Positions 26,711 to 35,815 of a stretch of 64,000 bases of DNA are shown piece after piece (position 1 is the first letter of the stretch; the number at the start of each line of letters is the position of its first letter). Under the pieces are notes generated by a model. The model searched no databases, was not told the DNA's origin, and saw only the letters and a program-made list of their open reading frames with translations. A program made the translations under genes and the position numbers. The DNA comes from Candidatus Gorgonimonas eunicellae (GTDB lineage Bacteria > Pseudomonadota > Gammaproteobacteria > Pseudomonadales > Endozoicomonadaceae): contig CAKMZJ010000001.1 of the NCBI GenBank assembly GCA_929200395.1, forward strand, positions 50,821 to 114,820, read 5' to 3'.

Positions 26711-28867
26711 ATGCCTCGATTTAGTTCAGACAGCGCAGCAATACAAGATATCAGCAATCAGCTTTATTCTACCTCAATACAGCCAAATCAAACCCCTGCA
26801 CCTGCGAAATGGAATAGCAAGATAGTTAACCCTGAAAACAATAATACTGAGACTTTTGTATCAAATTCAACTAACAGATCTTTATTGAAGATAATTAAGC
26901 GTAAAATAACAAATAGCAACCAAAAAACTAATTCAAAAAAACACTCTAAAAGCGATCTTACTGCTAAACAAAACAAGGAAAATAAAAAAATATTTTTCGC
27001 AGAAATAATGGATCATATGTCTAAATTCATAGGCATACCTAGCAAAAACTTACGATATATAGATATAAGGCTCGATCCATCAGAAATTGAAACCGAAATT
27101 TTAAACTACTTGATCCGCAAAGGGTATTCTAGTGACGCTCTACAAACGAAAATAAAATCATTAAAACAAAAAGATGGTAGTAAAGGGCTTGATTATTTAT
27201 TATCAAAACTAACTACAAAACTAATAGAGAATCCAAACCAGTACTTAATTAAAAACCCTGCTTGTCAAAAACACCCTGATATAGATGCCTCTCAAGTAGA
27301 ATCAGCAACAAAAACAGCAGAAATAAAAAATATTTCAGATTTTGAAATACATATTACTAAAGCCTACGCATGCATGCATCCTCATAAGAAAATATTTATT
27401 ACACAAAATTCTTTTAGTCTAGGTGTTAACCATTTATACAATAATAACAATTTACCAATTAATGATGCTTGTAATAAAGCACTAGATATTGCTAATAAAT
27501 CTCGTACTGCATATGATTTTATTTCCTATATAAATTCTTCCGAACAAAATCAACACTTATTAGCAGAGAATGATCAAAAAGATAAATATACAACTAACCA
27601 TATACAGCAAACCATAAATACATCTGAGATTGCAGAAGCAACAACAGAAATACCAACTTCAGAAAATATTAGCTTGTCTCCAATGACTAATTTTAGTAAC
27701 ACTTGTTGGTGCAATGCTGCGTTTAAATTTATGCTCCATTATTTTGGCGCAAATTCCATAAAAGAAAGTATTAATAAAAAATTACATACCTGTGATACTA
27801 GAACTATCATCGGTATGCATACAGCAACAGTACTAAACAACTTAAATATTATTTTTGATGATTTAAGTAACCATGAACCTATTTCTAAACAAATAAGAAA
27901 TTTATTTATAGCTATCAACAATTATGTTCTAGATGTTGAAACACCTTGTTCAGAAGACGATTTTATTAAAGATATTTTCCAGTTTATAAGTCCAGCTTTT
28001 TCGAGACAAGGTCAACACCCTGAATTCACTGCAATACGACAGGAAGATTCTGAAGCTTTCTTTTTGCATTTATCAAATTTATTAGGATTAGTGAACGACG
28101 CTAATAAAATACACTATAAAAAAATCAAGCAATTTACATTCAATAACTCAGATTTAAAAGCAATAGGTGTATCACTCACAAATGATCCGTTAATTCTTGA
28201 TATAGAATACCCAGAAGATATTCTTTTTATAAGAACAATGAATAATGAAGAAAGTCATATTCCTGAAGCAGAAGAAATTACCGTAAAAACTTTTGTAGAA
28301 TACCTTAGCAGGTCTACAAATACACAATACTCTAAACAAGAGTTATTAAATATGGCTCAGCATGCTAAGAAATATGATGAAAATATTAAAATTTCTTGCA
28401 AATCTGTCTTTAAAAAAACTGCTCCAATAGTTGATATGCAACAATTTACAGATTTCGTACTTAATGTTGACAGTCGGCATTATAACAATAATAGATATAT
28501 TAGAGACATCGAAAAAATAAAAACATTTGTTGTCCAAGCTTTTCAACAATCAAAGATGGAAGTTATAGATCAAAACACTCAACAGAAACATATTATCAAC
28601 ACGCAACCATCAACACTTATAATGCGTAAAGGAACAGGATCCTTCGGACATTATATGACCATAAGCATAGATAGCAAACAAAATTTTTGGGTGCATAATG
28701 ATGAGTTTAACGACACTCTAGAGAATGTTTTTATAAATACAGTAATAGGCTGCGATAAAAGTGAAGCATTAGCTGATTTTAAAAGAAAAACCCCATTAGA
28801 TCAGCTATTAGCATTTATGGATAAAAGAAAAGCATACCCAACATCGATAGGTTTTTTTGTTGTGTAA
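26711..28867 (+). CDS. USP-type (C19) deubiquitinase-like protein, putative effector
   Basis: A 718-residue protein whose C-terminal half has the boxes of eukaryotic ubiquitin-specific proteases. The Cys box is MTNFSNTCWCNAAFKFML (Cys332), compared with the eukaryotic N-x-G-N-T-C-[YW]-x-N. RQEDSEAFFLHL corresponds to the QQDAxEFL motif at about residues 443-454. The His box is SFGHYMTISIDSKQNFWVHN (His647, then Asn663 and Asp664). The first 320 residues are Asn/Lys/Ser-rich and unassigned, with an unstructured N-terminus that could hold a secretion signal. USPs remove ubiquitin from substrates, so this is most likely a host-directed deubiquitinase. It ends 6 bases from the converging glmS stop. 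AAGGAAG precedes the start. Confidence 0.83.
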   Translation: MPRFSSDSAAIQDISNQLYSTSIQPNQTPAPAKWNSKIVNPENNNTETFVSNSTNRSLLKIIKRKITNSNQKTNSKKHSKSDLTAKQNKENKKIFFAEIMDHMSKFIGIPSKNLRYIDIRLDPSEIETEILNYLIRKGYSSDALQTKIKSLKQKDGSKGLDYLLSKLTTKLIENPNQYLIKNPACQKHPDIDASQVESATKTAEIKNISDFEIHITKAYACMHPHKKIFITQNSFSLGVNHLYNNNNLPINDACNKALDIANKSRTAYDFISYINSSEQNQHLLAENDQKDKYTTNHIQQTINTSEIAEATTEIPTSENISLSPMTNFSNTCWCNAAFKFMLHYFGANSIKESINKKLHTCDTRTIIGMHTATVLNNLNIIFDDLSNHEPISKQIRNLFIAINNYVLDVETPCSEDDFIKDIFQFISPAFSRQGQHPEFTAIRQEDSEAFFLHLSNLLGLVNDANKIHYKKIKQFTFNNSDLKAIGVSLTNDPLILDIEYPEDILFIRTMNNEESHIPEAEEITVKTFVEYLSRSTNTQYSKQELLNMAQHAKKYDENIKISCKSVFKKTAPIVDMQQFTDFVLNVDSRHYNNNRYIRDIEKIKTFVVQAFQQSKMEVIDQNTQQKHIINTQPSTLIMRKGTGSFGHYMTISIDSKQNFWVHNDEFNDTLENVFINTVIGCDKSEALADFKRKTPLDQLLAFMDKRKAYPTSIGFFVV

Positions 28868-28873
28868 ATACTT

Positions 28874-30700
28874 CTATTCAACAGTTACAGACTTGGCTAA
28901 ATTTCTTGGTTGATCTACATCTGTTCCTTTGATAATAGCAACAAAATATGACAACAACTGTAGTGGAATTGTAAATAGTATCGGAGATGTTATCTCTGGG
29001 ATATTACCAATATCTACTACAGTAACATTTTCTTCAGGTAAAATATTACTATTAGTATCAGTAAAAACTATTAGTTTTCCACCTCGAGCTTTAACCTCTT
29101 CCATATTTGCTTTTAGTTTTTTTAGTAAATCATTGCTAGGAGCTACTATGATTACTGGCATGCCTTCATCTACTAGTGCAAGCGGTCCATGTTTTAACTC
29201 ACCTGCAGCATATGCCTCAGCATGAATATAAGTTATTTCTTTTAACTTTAACGCACCTTCCATAGCAATAGGGTACTGCGAGCCTCTGCCTAAGAATAAA
29301 CAATGTTGTTTATCTGCTATTTCTTCAGCTATGCTTTTGATACTATTTTCTAATTTTAAAATTTGTTCAATTTGTTGTGGCAATTTAGTTATATTATTAG
29401 CTATATTTGCTATAATTGCGCATTCTATATTATGAAGCTCTCCTATAGCAGCAACAAGAGTTAACAACACCGTCAGCTGTGTAGTAAAAGCCTTAGTTGA
29501 AGCAACGCCAATTTCTGCACCAGCACAAGTCATTATTGATAAATCAGATTCCCTTGTCATCGACGAGCCAAAGACATTACAAATACTTAAAAACCCTGTA
29601 TAGTTTAATGTTTTAGCGAGTTTTAAAGCAGCTAAAGTATCGGCAGTTTCTCCTGATTGCGATATAGTAACAAATAAACAATCTTCTGGAACAAAAAATT
29701 TTCGATAACGAAATTCAGAAGCTATTTCTACACGACAAGGTACATTTATGAATTCTTCAAACCAATATCTTGCCACCATGGCTCCATGATAACTAGTACC
29801 ACAAGCAACTATTTGAATAGCTTTTAGATTTTTAAGTTTTGCTATATCTTCAGCCTTTAATAAAGAAAAATTAATTTTATTATTCTCTAGTTTTCCTTGT
29901 ATAGTATTATAAATAGCCTCTGGTTGTTCTTTTATTTCTTTAATCATATAATGCTTATGACCACCCTTGCCTTCATTTTCATAAGAGGGGTCACTGCTTT
30001 TTGTTTTTCTATTAATAGGCTTTAGGTCTTTGTTATATATCTGTATTGAGCTACAAGATATTTTAGCTGTATCCCCTTCTTCTAGAAAAATAAAACTTCT
30101 AGTTACTGGATATAATGCTAATTGGTCTGAGGCTATAAAATGTTCATCGACGCCAAGACCTATAACTAATGGACTGCCAGATCTAGCTGCAACTAATTCT
30201 TCCGGATTATTTTTATCAAATGCAACTATACTGTAAGCTCCTTGTAGCTTCTTAATTGTTTTTTGTAAAGCATCTAATAAGTTAGAGCTAGTTTTTAAGT
30301 GGTCATATAATAAATGGGCTATTACTTCTGTATCTGTATCTGAATTAAAAAAATATCCTTTTTGCTCTAAATTTTTTTTTATCTCTAAATGATTTTCAAT
30401 AATACCATTATGAACCAAAGCTATTGTGTCGTGCGATACATGAGGGTGAGCATTTTTTTCGCTTGGTTTTCCATGAGTAGCCCAACGTGTATGAGCTATA
30501 CCTGTAGTTCCAGATATATTATTAATATTTTTTTCTAACTCTATTACTTTGCCTAATTTTTTTATAGTCTGCATATCTTTATTAGATGTAACTACTGAGA
30601 TCCCTGCTGAATCATATCCCCGATACTCTAGCCTTTTTAAACTCGTAAGTAAAATTTTCACTACATTACGTTGTGCTGTTGCGCCAACTATTCCACACAT
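28874..30700 (-). CDS. glmS: Glutamine--fructose-6-phosphate aminotransferase (isomerizing)
   Basis: This enzyme makes glucosamine-6-phosphate from fructose-6-phosphate and glutamine, the first step to UDP-GlcNAc. The mature enzyme must start with Cys, so I place the start at the ATG of MCGIVGATAQRN (30698-30700). AAGGG lies 7 bases upstream. A frame extending 17 codons further is open but would bury the nucleophile. The resulting length is 608 residues, the family norm. Visible features are the N-terminal glutaminase (GIAHTRWATHGKPS), two SIS domains (SQSGETADT and LGRGSQYPIAMEGALKLKE), and the C-terminal DQPRNLAKSVTVE. glmU lies just upstream on the same strand, so the pair supplies one pathway. 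Confidence 0.97.
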   Translation of the reverse strand: MCGIVGATAQRNVVKILLTSLKRLEYRGYDSAGISVVTSNKDMQTIKKLGKVIELEKNINNISGTTGIAHTRWATHGKPSEKNAHPHVSHDTIALVHNGIIENHLEIKKNLEQKGYFFNSDTDTEVIAHLLYDHLKTSSNLLDALQKTIKKLQGAYSIVAFDKNNPEELVAARSGSPLVIGLGVDEHFIASDQLALYPVTRSFIFLEEGDTAKISCSSIQIYNKDLKPINRKTKSSDPSYENEGKGGHKHYMIKEIKEQPEAIYNTIQGKLENNKINFSLLKAEDIAKLKNLKAIQIVACGTSYHGAMVARYWFEEFINVPCRVEIASEFRYRKFFVPEDCLFVTISQSGETADTLAALKLAKTLNYTGFLSICNVFGSSMTRESDLSIMTCAGAEIGVASTKAFTTQLTVLLTLVAAIGELHNIECAIIANIANNITKLPQQIEQILKLENSIKSIAEEIADKQHCLFLGRGSQYPIAMEGALKLKEITYIHAEAYAAGELKHGPLALVDEGMPVIIVAPSNDLLKKLKANMEEVKARGGKLIVFTDTNSNILPEENVTVVDIGNIPEITSPILFTIPLQLLSYFVAIIKGTDVDQPRNLAKSVTVE

Positions 30701-30729
30701 TTTATTTCCCTTTGATATATTTTTGCTTG

Positions 30730-30759
30730 TATATACATTTTCATCTGCCACGTGTATAT
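30730..30759. repeat. Solitary terminal repeat of a family A element in the glmS leader
   Basis: TGCCACGTGTATA (30747-30759) is the right-end signature of family A. The preceding ACATTTTCATC matches the reverse complement of the left end of the copy at 38113 (GATGAAAATGT). No body or second end is visible, so this is a remnant. It lies 30-60 bases before the glmS start and at the 3' edge of glmU. Confidence 0.6.
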
Positions 30760-32130
30760 CTATGTATTTTTTCTTTTCCAGTTTTCTATATTTTTTTGTC
30801 TGCCTCGTGCTATAGATAACGATTTTTTAGGTACATCATCTGTTATCACAGAACCAGCAGCGACTGTAGAGCTGTAAGCAATGGTTACTGGAGCTATTAA
30901 TGCGGAATTACTACCAATAAAAGTATTATCCTCTATGATCGTTTGATGTTTATTTTTACCATCATAGTTACAAGTTATTGTTCCTGCACCAATATTTACC
31001 TGTTCTCCTATAGTAGAATCGCCTATATAACTTAGATGGTTGATTTTACTATAGGTCGCTACAGTGGAATTTTTTATTTCAACAAAATTACCTACATTTA
31101 CATCGTTGCTAAGATTAGTTCCAGGACGCAAGCGTGCGAAAGGGCCTATATTGCAATTTTCACCCACAATAGAATCTTCAACAATCGAGTTAGCCTTTAT
31201 ATGAGATCCTGCTTTAATATGAGAGTTTCTAATAATACATCCAGCTTCAATTGTAACATCTTTTTCAATTATTACTTTACCCTCAATTATAACATTTATA
31301 TCTATAATAATATCATGCTCAGTTGAAAGCTCCCCTCTTATATCTATTCTGCTTGGATCTAATATTGTAACTCCTGACAACATTAACGAAATAGCTTTTT
31401 GTTTTTGATATGCACGTTCTAGTTCCATTAATTGTAATTTGCTATTAACTCCTTCAACTTCAATAGCATTACTTGGCTGCGCATGAACGACACTAACATT
31501 ATTTTCTACTGCCATTGCAACAATATCTGTTAGATAGTATTCTTTTTGAGAATTATGATTTTTCAGTTTGTTTATCCATATACTTATTGATTTTCCTGGT
31601 ATAGCGATAATTCCTGTATTCACTTCATTTATTGCAAGCTGCTCAGAAGTTGCGTCTTTATCTTCAACAATAGCTTGAATTTTACCAAAACCATCACGAA
31701 TAATTCTGCCGTATCCTGAAGGATTTGTTATATTTATAGTAAGTAGTGCTAACCTGTTACCATTACATGACAATAATAAAGATTCTAATGACATACTGCT
31801 AATTAAAGGAACATCTCCATACAATACTAAAATCATATCTGCACCTTTGCAGTAAGGTATGGCTTGTTGCACTGCATGTCCGGTGCCAAGTTGTTGCTCT
31901 TGATATACCCAGTTTAAATTATACTTTCCAAGTTTTTGTTTGATTTTATCAGACTCATGTCCAATAACAACATGTATATTTCCTTCACCAATACTTTTTT
32001 GTGTTTCTATTGCTGTTAAAATAACATGCTCAAGCATTGGCTTTCCTGCTATATTGTGCAGTACTTTAGGGTAATCTGACTTCATCCTACTACCCTGTCC
32101 TGCTGCAAGAATTATAATATCAGCTCTCAT
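30760..32130 (-). CDS. glmU: Bifunctional GlmU (glucosamine-1-P acetyltransferase / GlcNAc-1-P uridylyltransferase)
   Basis: A 456-residue enzyme completing UDP-GlcNAc synthesis for peptidoglycan and LPS. The N-terminal uridylyltransferase has LAAGQGSRMKSDYPKVLH, and LGTGHAVQQAIPY and LYGDVPL follow. The C-terminal left-handed beta-helix acetyltransferase shows hexapeptide repeats (IGPFARLRPGTNL, INHLSYIGDSTIGEQVNIGAGTITCNYDG) and the active-site region ending GRQKNIENW. The length is normal. The stop is followed 59 bases later by glmS on the same strand, giving a glmU-glmS operon as near the atp operon of other gammaproteobacteria, although no atp genes are in view. Confidence 0.97.
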   Translation of the reverse strand: MRADIIILAAGQGSRMKSDYPKVLHNIAGKPMLEHVILTAIETQKSIGEGNIHVVIGHESDKIKQKLGKYNLNWVYQEQQLGTGHAVQQAIPYCKGADMILVLYGDVPLISSMSLESLLLSCNGNRLALLTINITNPSGYGRIIRDGFGKIQAIVEDKDATSEQLAINEVNTGIIAIPGKSISIWINKLKNHNSQKEYYLTDIVAMAVENNVSVVHAQPSNAIEVEGVNSKLQLMELERAYQKQKAISLMLSGVTILDPSRIDIRGELSTEHDIIIDINVIIEGKVIIEKDVTIEAGCIIRNSHIKAGSHIKANSIVEDSIVGENCNIGPFARLRPGTNLSNDVNVGNFVEIKNSTVATYSKINHLSYIGDSTIGEQVNIGAGTITCNYDGKNKHQTIIEDNTFIGSNSALIAPVTIAYSSTVAAGSVITDDVPKKSLSIARGRQKNIENWKRKNT

Positions 32131-32567
32131 AATATTCTCTAGTTATATAACCTTTTACAACAAACGTGTAATTTTGAGTGGTATTTTTGTTACTTCTACA
32201 ATTGCTTTAATTAACTTAAATAAACTAATTAACAAATAACCCCAATGATGTTAAATATTATCATTGATATTTTATATCGTTAATTTTTTCTCTAATACCC
32301 AATAAAAAATTAATATAATAAATCATCGCTTTGATAATGTCTTGCTAAAATAATAATATTTAAACATATATTTTATAGCTATACACTATCAACTTGCCAT
32401 AAAGACAATCTAAAAGTAGAAGGAATATCTACTCAAAGATAGTATTTTAAAAGATAAAGATATATCCTATAACTAAATAAAAATAATTTGCTCAGGGTTA
32501 ATTTAACATAATTATCTGAGCAAGACGGATGTTATTATGGACTTTTATTACAAAGGGTTAGATTAAA
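32131..32567. other. Divergent intergenic region between glmU and folC
   Basis: 437 bases holding the two opposing promoters. A perfect hairpin occupies 32488-32523. Between it and folC, an 11-codon frame (ATG at 32528, TAG at 32558-32560) could act as a leader peptide, but there is no support beyond its position. Nothing else was recognised. Confidence 0.45.
32488..32523 (+). promoter_or_regulatory. Perfect hairpin in the folC leader
   Basis: TTGCTCAG (32488-32495) and CTGAGCAA (32516-32523) are exact complements around a 20-nt loop, 44 bases before the folC start. No T-run follows, so a terminator is unlikely. An operator or mRNA leader structure is possible. Confidence 0.35.
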
Positions 32568-33929
32568 ATGTTTATGGAACCTAAAGACCTCGCAGAATGG
32601 CTAGAATATTTAGAGAGAATCATTCCACAAAATGATATTCGTTTAGGATTAGACTCTGTCAAGTCTGTTGGCAAAGAAATAAATGTTTTACATCAAAATG
32701 CATTTATTTATACTGTTGCTGGAACTAATGGCAAAGGATCAACAGTAGCTATTTTAGAAGCTATTTTATTAGAAGCTGGGTACAATGTAGGATCTTACAC
32801 TTCACCTCATGTTGAGTCATTTAATGAGAGAATTAAAATAAATGGAGCAAATGTTACCGACGATTTAATTTGCAAATCATTTGCATATATAGCACAAACT
32901 AAAGGTGCAAATAATTTAAGTTATTTTGAATTTATAACAGTTGCTGCCTTTCATTGTTTAGCACAGCATAATTTAGATGTTATCATTTTAGAAGTTGGTC
33001 TAGGTGGTCGTTTAGATGCAGTAAATGCTATAGATCCAGATGTCTCAATTATTACTTCTATAGCTTTAGATCACCAAAACTTTCTTGGCGATACAGAAGA
33101 AAAAATAGCCTATGAGAAAGCTGGAATTTTAAGACATAAGAAACCTTTAGTATATGGCGCAACGGAGATGTATGCTTCTATATTAGATACGTCTGGTTTA
33201 AAGCAAGTTCCCGTATATAGCAAAGGTAATAGTTTTTATTTCACTAATAACGATGACGATGATAATCTTTGGAATTGGTATGGCTCAACCCCTCAAGGAA
33301 AAAAACTACAGATAACCTCAATCCCTTTGCCAAATAACTTAGTACTAGATAATGCTGCTACCGCCATACAAGCATTACAGTTTTTCACCGATAAAATACC
33401 TAGTAAAACTATTAAGCAAGGATTAACTCAAGTTAACATACTTGGCAGATGTCAAAAATTAGTGATTGAATATCAAAAAAAAATAGTTAAAGTTATTTTA
33501 GATGTGGCTCATAATCCGCAAGCTGTAGAATATTTTATAAAGCAAGTAAATAAAAGTACTCAAGACAATATTAATACCAATATAGTTTTTGCTGTGTATA
33601 AAGATAAAAATTACAAAGAAATGTTAGCTGCATTAAAAAAAATAGCGACAAAATTTTTTGTAACCTCTGCTGATCATGATCGATCATTATCGGCAGATGA
33701 TTTATCTGATCATTTATTAGAGTCGTCTATTAATAACAGCAAGCATTCATCTATAACTGATGCTTTAGTCTCGGCTATTCTGAACATGGATACAAACACA
33801 CAACCTCTGATTATAGTAGGATCATTCCCTTTAATTGAAGCTGCTATTAAATTTTTTAAAAATAATTGCTCTTGTATACAGGCATCTTCTAAAGCAAGCT
33901 CCAATCTTATATATGAGCCTTCTACTTAA
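32568..33929 (+). CDS. folC: Bifunctional folylpolyglutamate/dihydrofolate synthase
   Basis: A 453-residue Mur-ligase-family enzyme that makes dihydrofolate and adds glutamates to folates. The P-loop VAGTNGKGSTVAIL is at about residues 48-61. SYTSPHVESFNERIKING and LEVGLGGRLDAVNAID are the family signatures, and LDVAHNPQAVEYF is in the C-terminal domain. The length is slightly above the usual 420-430 residues. The start could be either of two ATGs six bases apart (32568 or 32574), with AAGGG upstream. The frequent neighbours accD and dedD are absent. Confidence 0.96.
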   Translation: MFMEPKDLAEWLEYLERIIPQNDIRLGLDSVKSVGKEINVLHQNAFIYTVAGTNGKGSTVAILEAILLEAGYNVGSYTSPHVESFNERIKINGANVTDDLICKSFAYIAQTKGANNLSYFEFITVAAFHCLAQHNLDVIILEVGLGGRLDAVNAIDPDVSIITSIALDHQNFLGDTEEKIAYEKAGILRHKKPLVYGATEMYASILDTSGLKQVPVYSKGNSFYFTNNDDDDNLWNWYGSTPQGKKLQITSIPLPNNLVLDNAATAIQALQFFTDKIPSKTIKQGLTQVNILGRCQKLVIEYQKKIVKVILDVAHNPQAVEYFIKQVNKSTQDNINTNIVFAVYKDKNYKEMLAALKKIATKFFVTSADHDRSLSADDLSDHLLESSINNSKHSSITDALVSAILNMDTNTQPLIIVGSFPLIEAAIKFFKNNCSCIQASSKASSNLIYEPST

Positions 33930-34110
33930 AGGTAGATGAAAATTACTTATTTTAGGATTAAATAAAAAGAAGCATATAATTCTAAACTCAAGTTATGCAC
34001 TTAAAATAACTTCATAAAAATATAAAATAGATTGAACTTATCAAAAATATAAACCTCTATATCTTTATTAAAGAGCATAACTTAAATTATATCATAAGGA
34101 AAAATTTATT

Positions 34111-35538
34111 ATGTCGCCCATTCTAACAAGTAGCACTGTAAATCTTCTTGATAACCAAGAACTGAAGTCATCTAGTCAAGAAAGTTTAACTTTACAAAGA
34201 AGAACTACAAATGTATCTACTACCCTTCCTCAGAATAAACCTAATTTTTTTATGAATGCATTAAGAAACATAACGCTAAAAGTTCAAGATGGTGATATCA
34301 CAAAAAATGTATTAAACGACATAGCGCTAAAAGCTAAACATGGCGATATCATAAAAGATATTAATAAAGAAATTTTAGAGTTATGTGATACATCATATTT
34401 AGAAAATACTAGCAAAGAAATAATAGATCAAAAAATAATAAATGTAGAACAGCTATTATCTAAATTGAGTTATGGTCAGATGAAAGACTGGTTTTCTAGT
34501 GATATATCAAGAACTTGGACTGAAAGTTATTTTTCTATTACAGTTAACAGAAACATAAAATTAGCTGAAAAAATAATTAACATAATTAATTCGCAAAAAT
34601 CGTATGATATTACTGATTTACTAAAAGAATCTACGGATGAGATAAAGCTTACAGAAGGATCTTTTAATTTCAAAGCTTTAATTAATTTATATTTTGAGAC
34701 CGATATTACGTTTGCAGATTTAAAATTAGAACAAATTTTTATAAAACATCCAGAATTACTTTATTGTATTAATGTTGTTATTGAATCTTCTAGATTTAAA
34801 GATATTACTCAAAAGCTACTTAATATTATTGATGTAGCCATAAAAAATGAACAAATAAGTGATAATACTTGTCTTGAAAAACGGTTTTATCAGTGTTTAA
34901 ATCATGCTCTAAAAAATAAAGATTATAGCAGTATAAAAAAAATGCTTGAATACCATCATTACTTTCCTCTTATTCGTAAATATATAGAACATATAGTTTC
35001 TATAAATGATCCTGAAATCTTAAAACTATTTGCAGAATATAAGTTACTATTATATGTTGAAGATTTAGATTATTACAGAGTTCGCTATACCGCAAAAGAA
35101 ATATTACCAGCTCTTAGTTATGCCATACTTGAAGAGAAAAACGATATAGCTAATGCAATTATAAAATTAGGCACAAATTTGAATGAAACCGAAGCTTACT
35201 ATAAATTAGGATATTATAATTATAGAGGTTTCGGTACACACCAATATGTAGCAGATATTTCATATAATGCTAGTGATAACGATGAATACGCTAAAGAAAC
35301 TTTTCTTCCTCCTTTATTTTATGCTATTTTACTTAGAAATGATCAAATTATAGATCAATTGTTAATAGCCGGTGCTAATAACGGATATACCATTGAATAT
35401 ATTTATAATGAATTAGAAAAAGACTTAAAGGATAGTGATTATATACAAGATCTCTTACTAAACTTAAGAAAAGATACATCTTACAATGCAGAAATAACAG
35501 CAAAATTGCAAAAAGCATCGATTTTAGCTAACAAATGA
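34111..35538 (+). CDS. Ankyrin-like repeat protein, putative effector
   Basis: A 475-residue soluble protein. Two C-terminal segments fit degenerate ankyrin repeats: LPALSYAILEEKNDIANAII with KLGTNLNE, and LPPLFYAILLRNDQIIDQLL with IAGANNGY. Near residues 48-78 a short duplication reads ALRNITLKVQDGDITKNVLN and then DIALKAKHGDIIKDI. The middle is helical and unrecognised. The N-terminus (about 45 residues) is Ser/Thr/Gln-rich and looks disordered, as in secreted effectors. A good ribosome binding site (AAGGAAA) precedes the start. A perfect hairpin follows the stop. Its role is unknown. Ankyrin repeats bind proteins, often host ones in intracellular bacteria. Confidence 0.72.
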   Translation: MSPILTSSTVNLLDNQELKSSSQESLTLQRRTTNVSTTLPQNKPNFFMNALRNITLKVQDGDITKNVLNDIALKAKHGDIIKDINKEILELCDTSYLENTSKEIIDQKIINVEQLLSKLSYGQMKDWFSSDISRTWTESYFSITVNRNIKLAEKIINIINSQKSYDITDLLKESTDEIKLTEGSFNFKALINLYFETDITFADLKLEQIFIKHPELLYCINVVIESSRFKDITQKLLNIIDVAIKNEQISDNTCLEKRFYQCLNHALKNKDYSSIKKMLEYHHYFPLIRKYIEHIVSINDPEILKLFAEYKLLLYVEDLDYYRVRYTAKEILPALSYAILEEKNDIANAIIKLGTNLNETEAYYKLGYYNYRGFGTHQYVADISYNASDNDEYAKETFLPPLFYAILLRNDQIIDQLLIAGANNGYTIEYIYNELEKDLKDSDYIQDLLLNLRKDTSYNAEITAKLQKASILANK

Positions 35539-35548
35539 TGTATTCTGC

Positions 35549-35576
35549 CTCAAGATGCTGAATCATGTATCTTGAG
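35549..35576 (+). terminator. Hairpin downstream of the ankyrin-like gene
   Basis: CTCAAGAT (35549-35556) and ATCTTGAG (35569-35576) pair perfectly around a 12-nt loop, starting 10 bases after the stop codon. The sequence after the stem (ATAAAATTAT) is A/T-rich but lacks a true T-run, so termination is likely but not certain. Confidence 0.5.
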
Positions 35577-35815
35577 ATAAAATTATAGCGTGCAGAGGCA
35601 AAAATTATTAAAGTTATTGTAAAATCCATGCTCTTTAGGGCAGATGACATGCCAGATAATAAAACCCACCATTTTGAATTTGTATTCTAAACAAGTTTTT
35701 ATTAGATTATCTTGATTATCAAAAACATTAAATTATTCATTTAATTTATGTGCTATAAAATTTCAATTAACTAACTCAAGTTACGCCTTAAAATAATTTT
35801 CTATATACCTCATAG

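Noticed and set aside
30701..30751. N-terminal extension of GlmS by 17 codons
   Set aside because: GlmS needs Cys at position 1 after Met removal; the ATG at 30700 gives MCGIVGA and has AAGGG upstream. The extension reads into a repeat end.
22340..34050. Shared promoter motif TTGAAC upstream of several effector-like genes (22277, 26711, 34111)
   Set aside because: Similar words (TTGAACTT, TTGAACC) occur 50-80 bases before the genes, but spacing varies and the DNA is so AT-rich that chance is likely.
33984..35798. Repeated AACTCAAGTTA(T/C)G block at 33984 and 35773
   Set aside because: About 27 similar bases flank the ankyrin-like gene, but no ends or further clear copies were found, so it was not called a repeat family.
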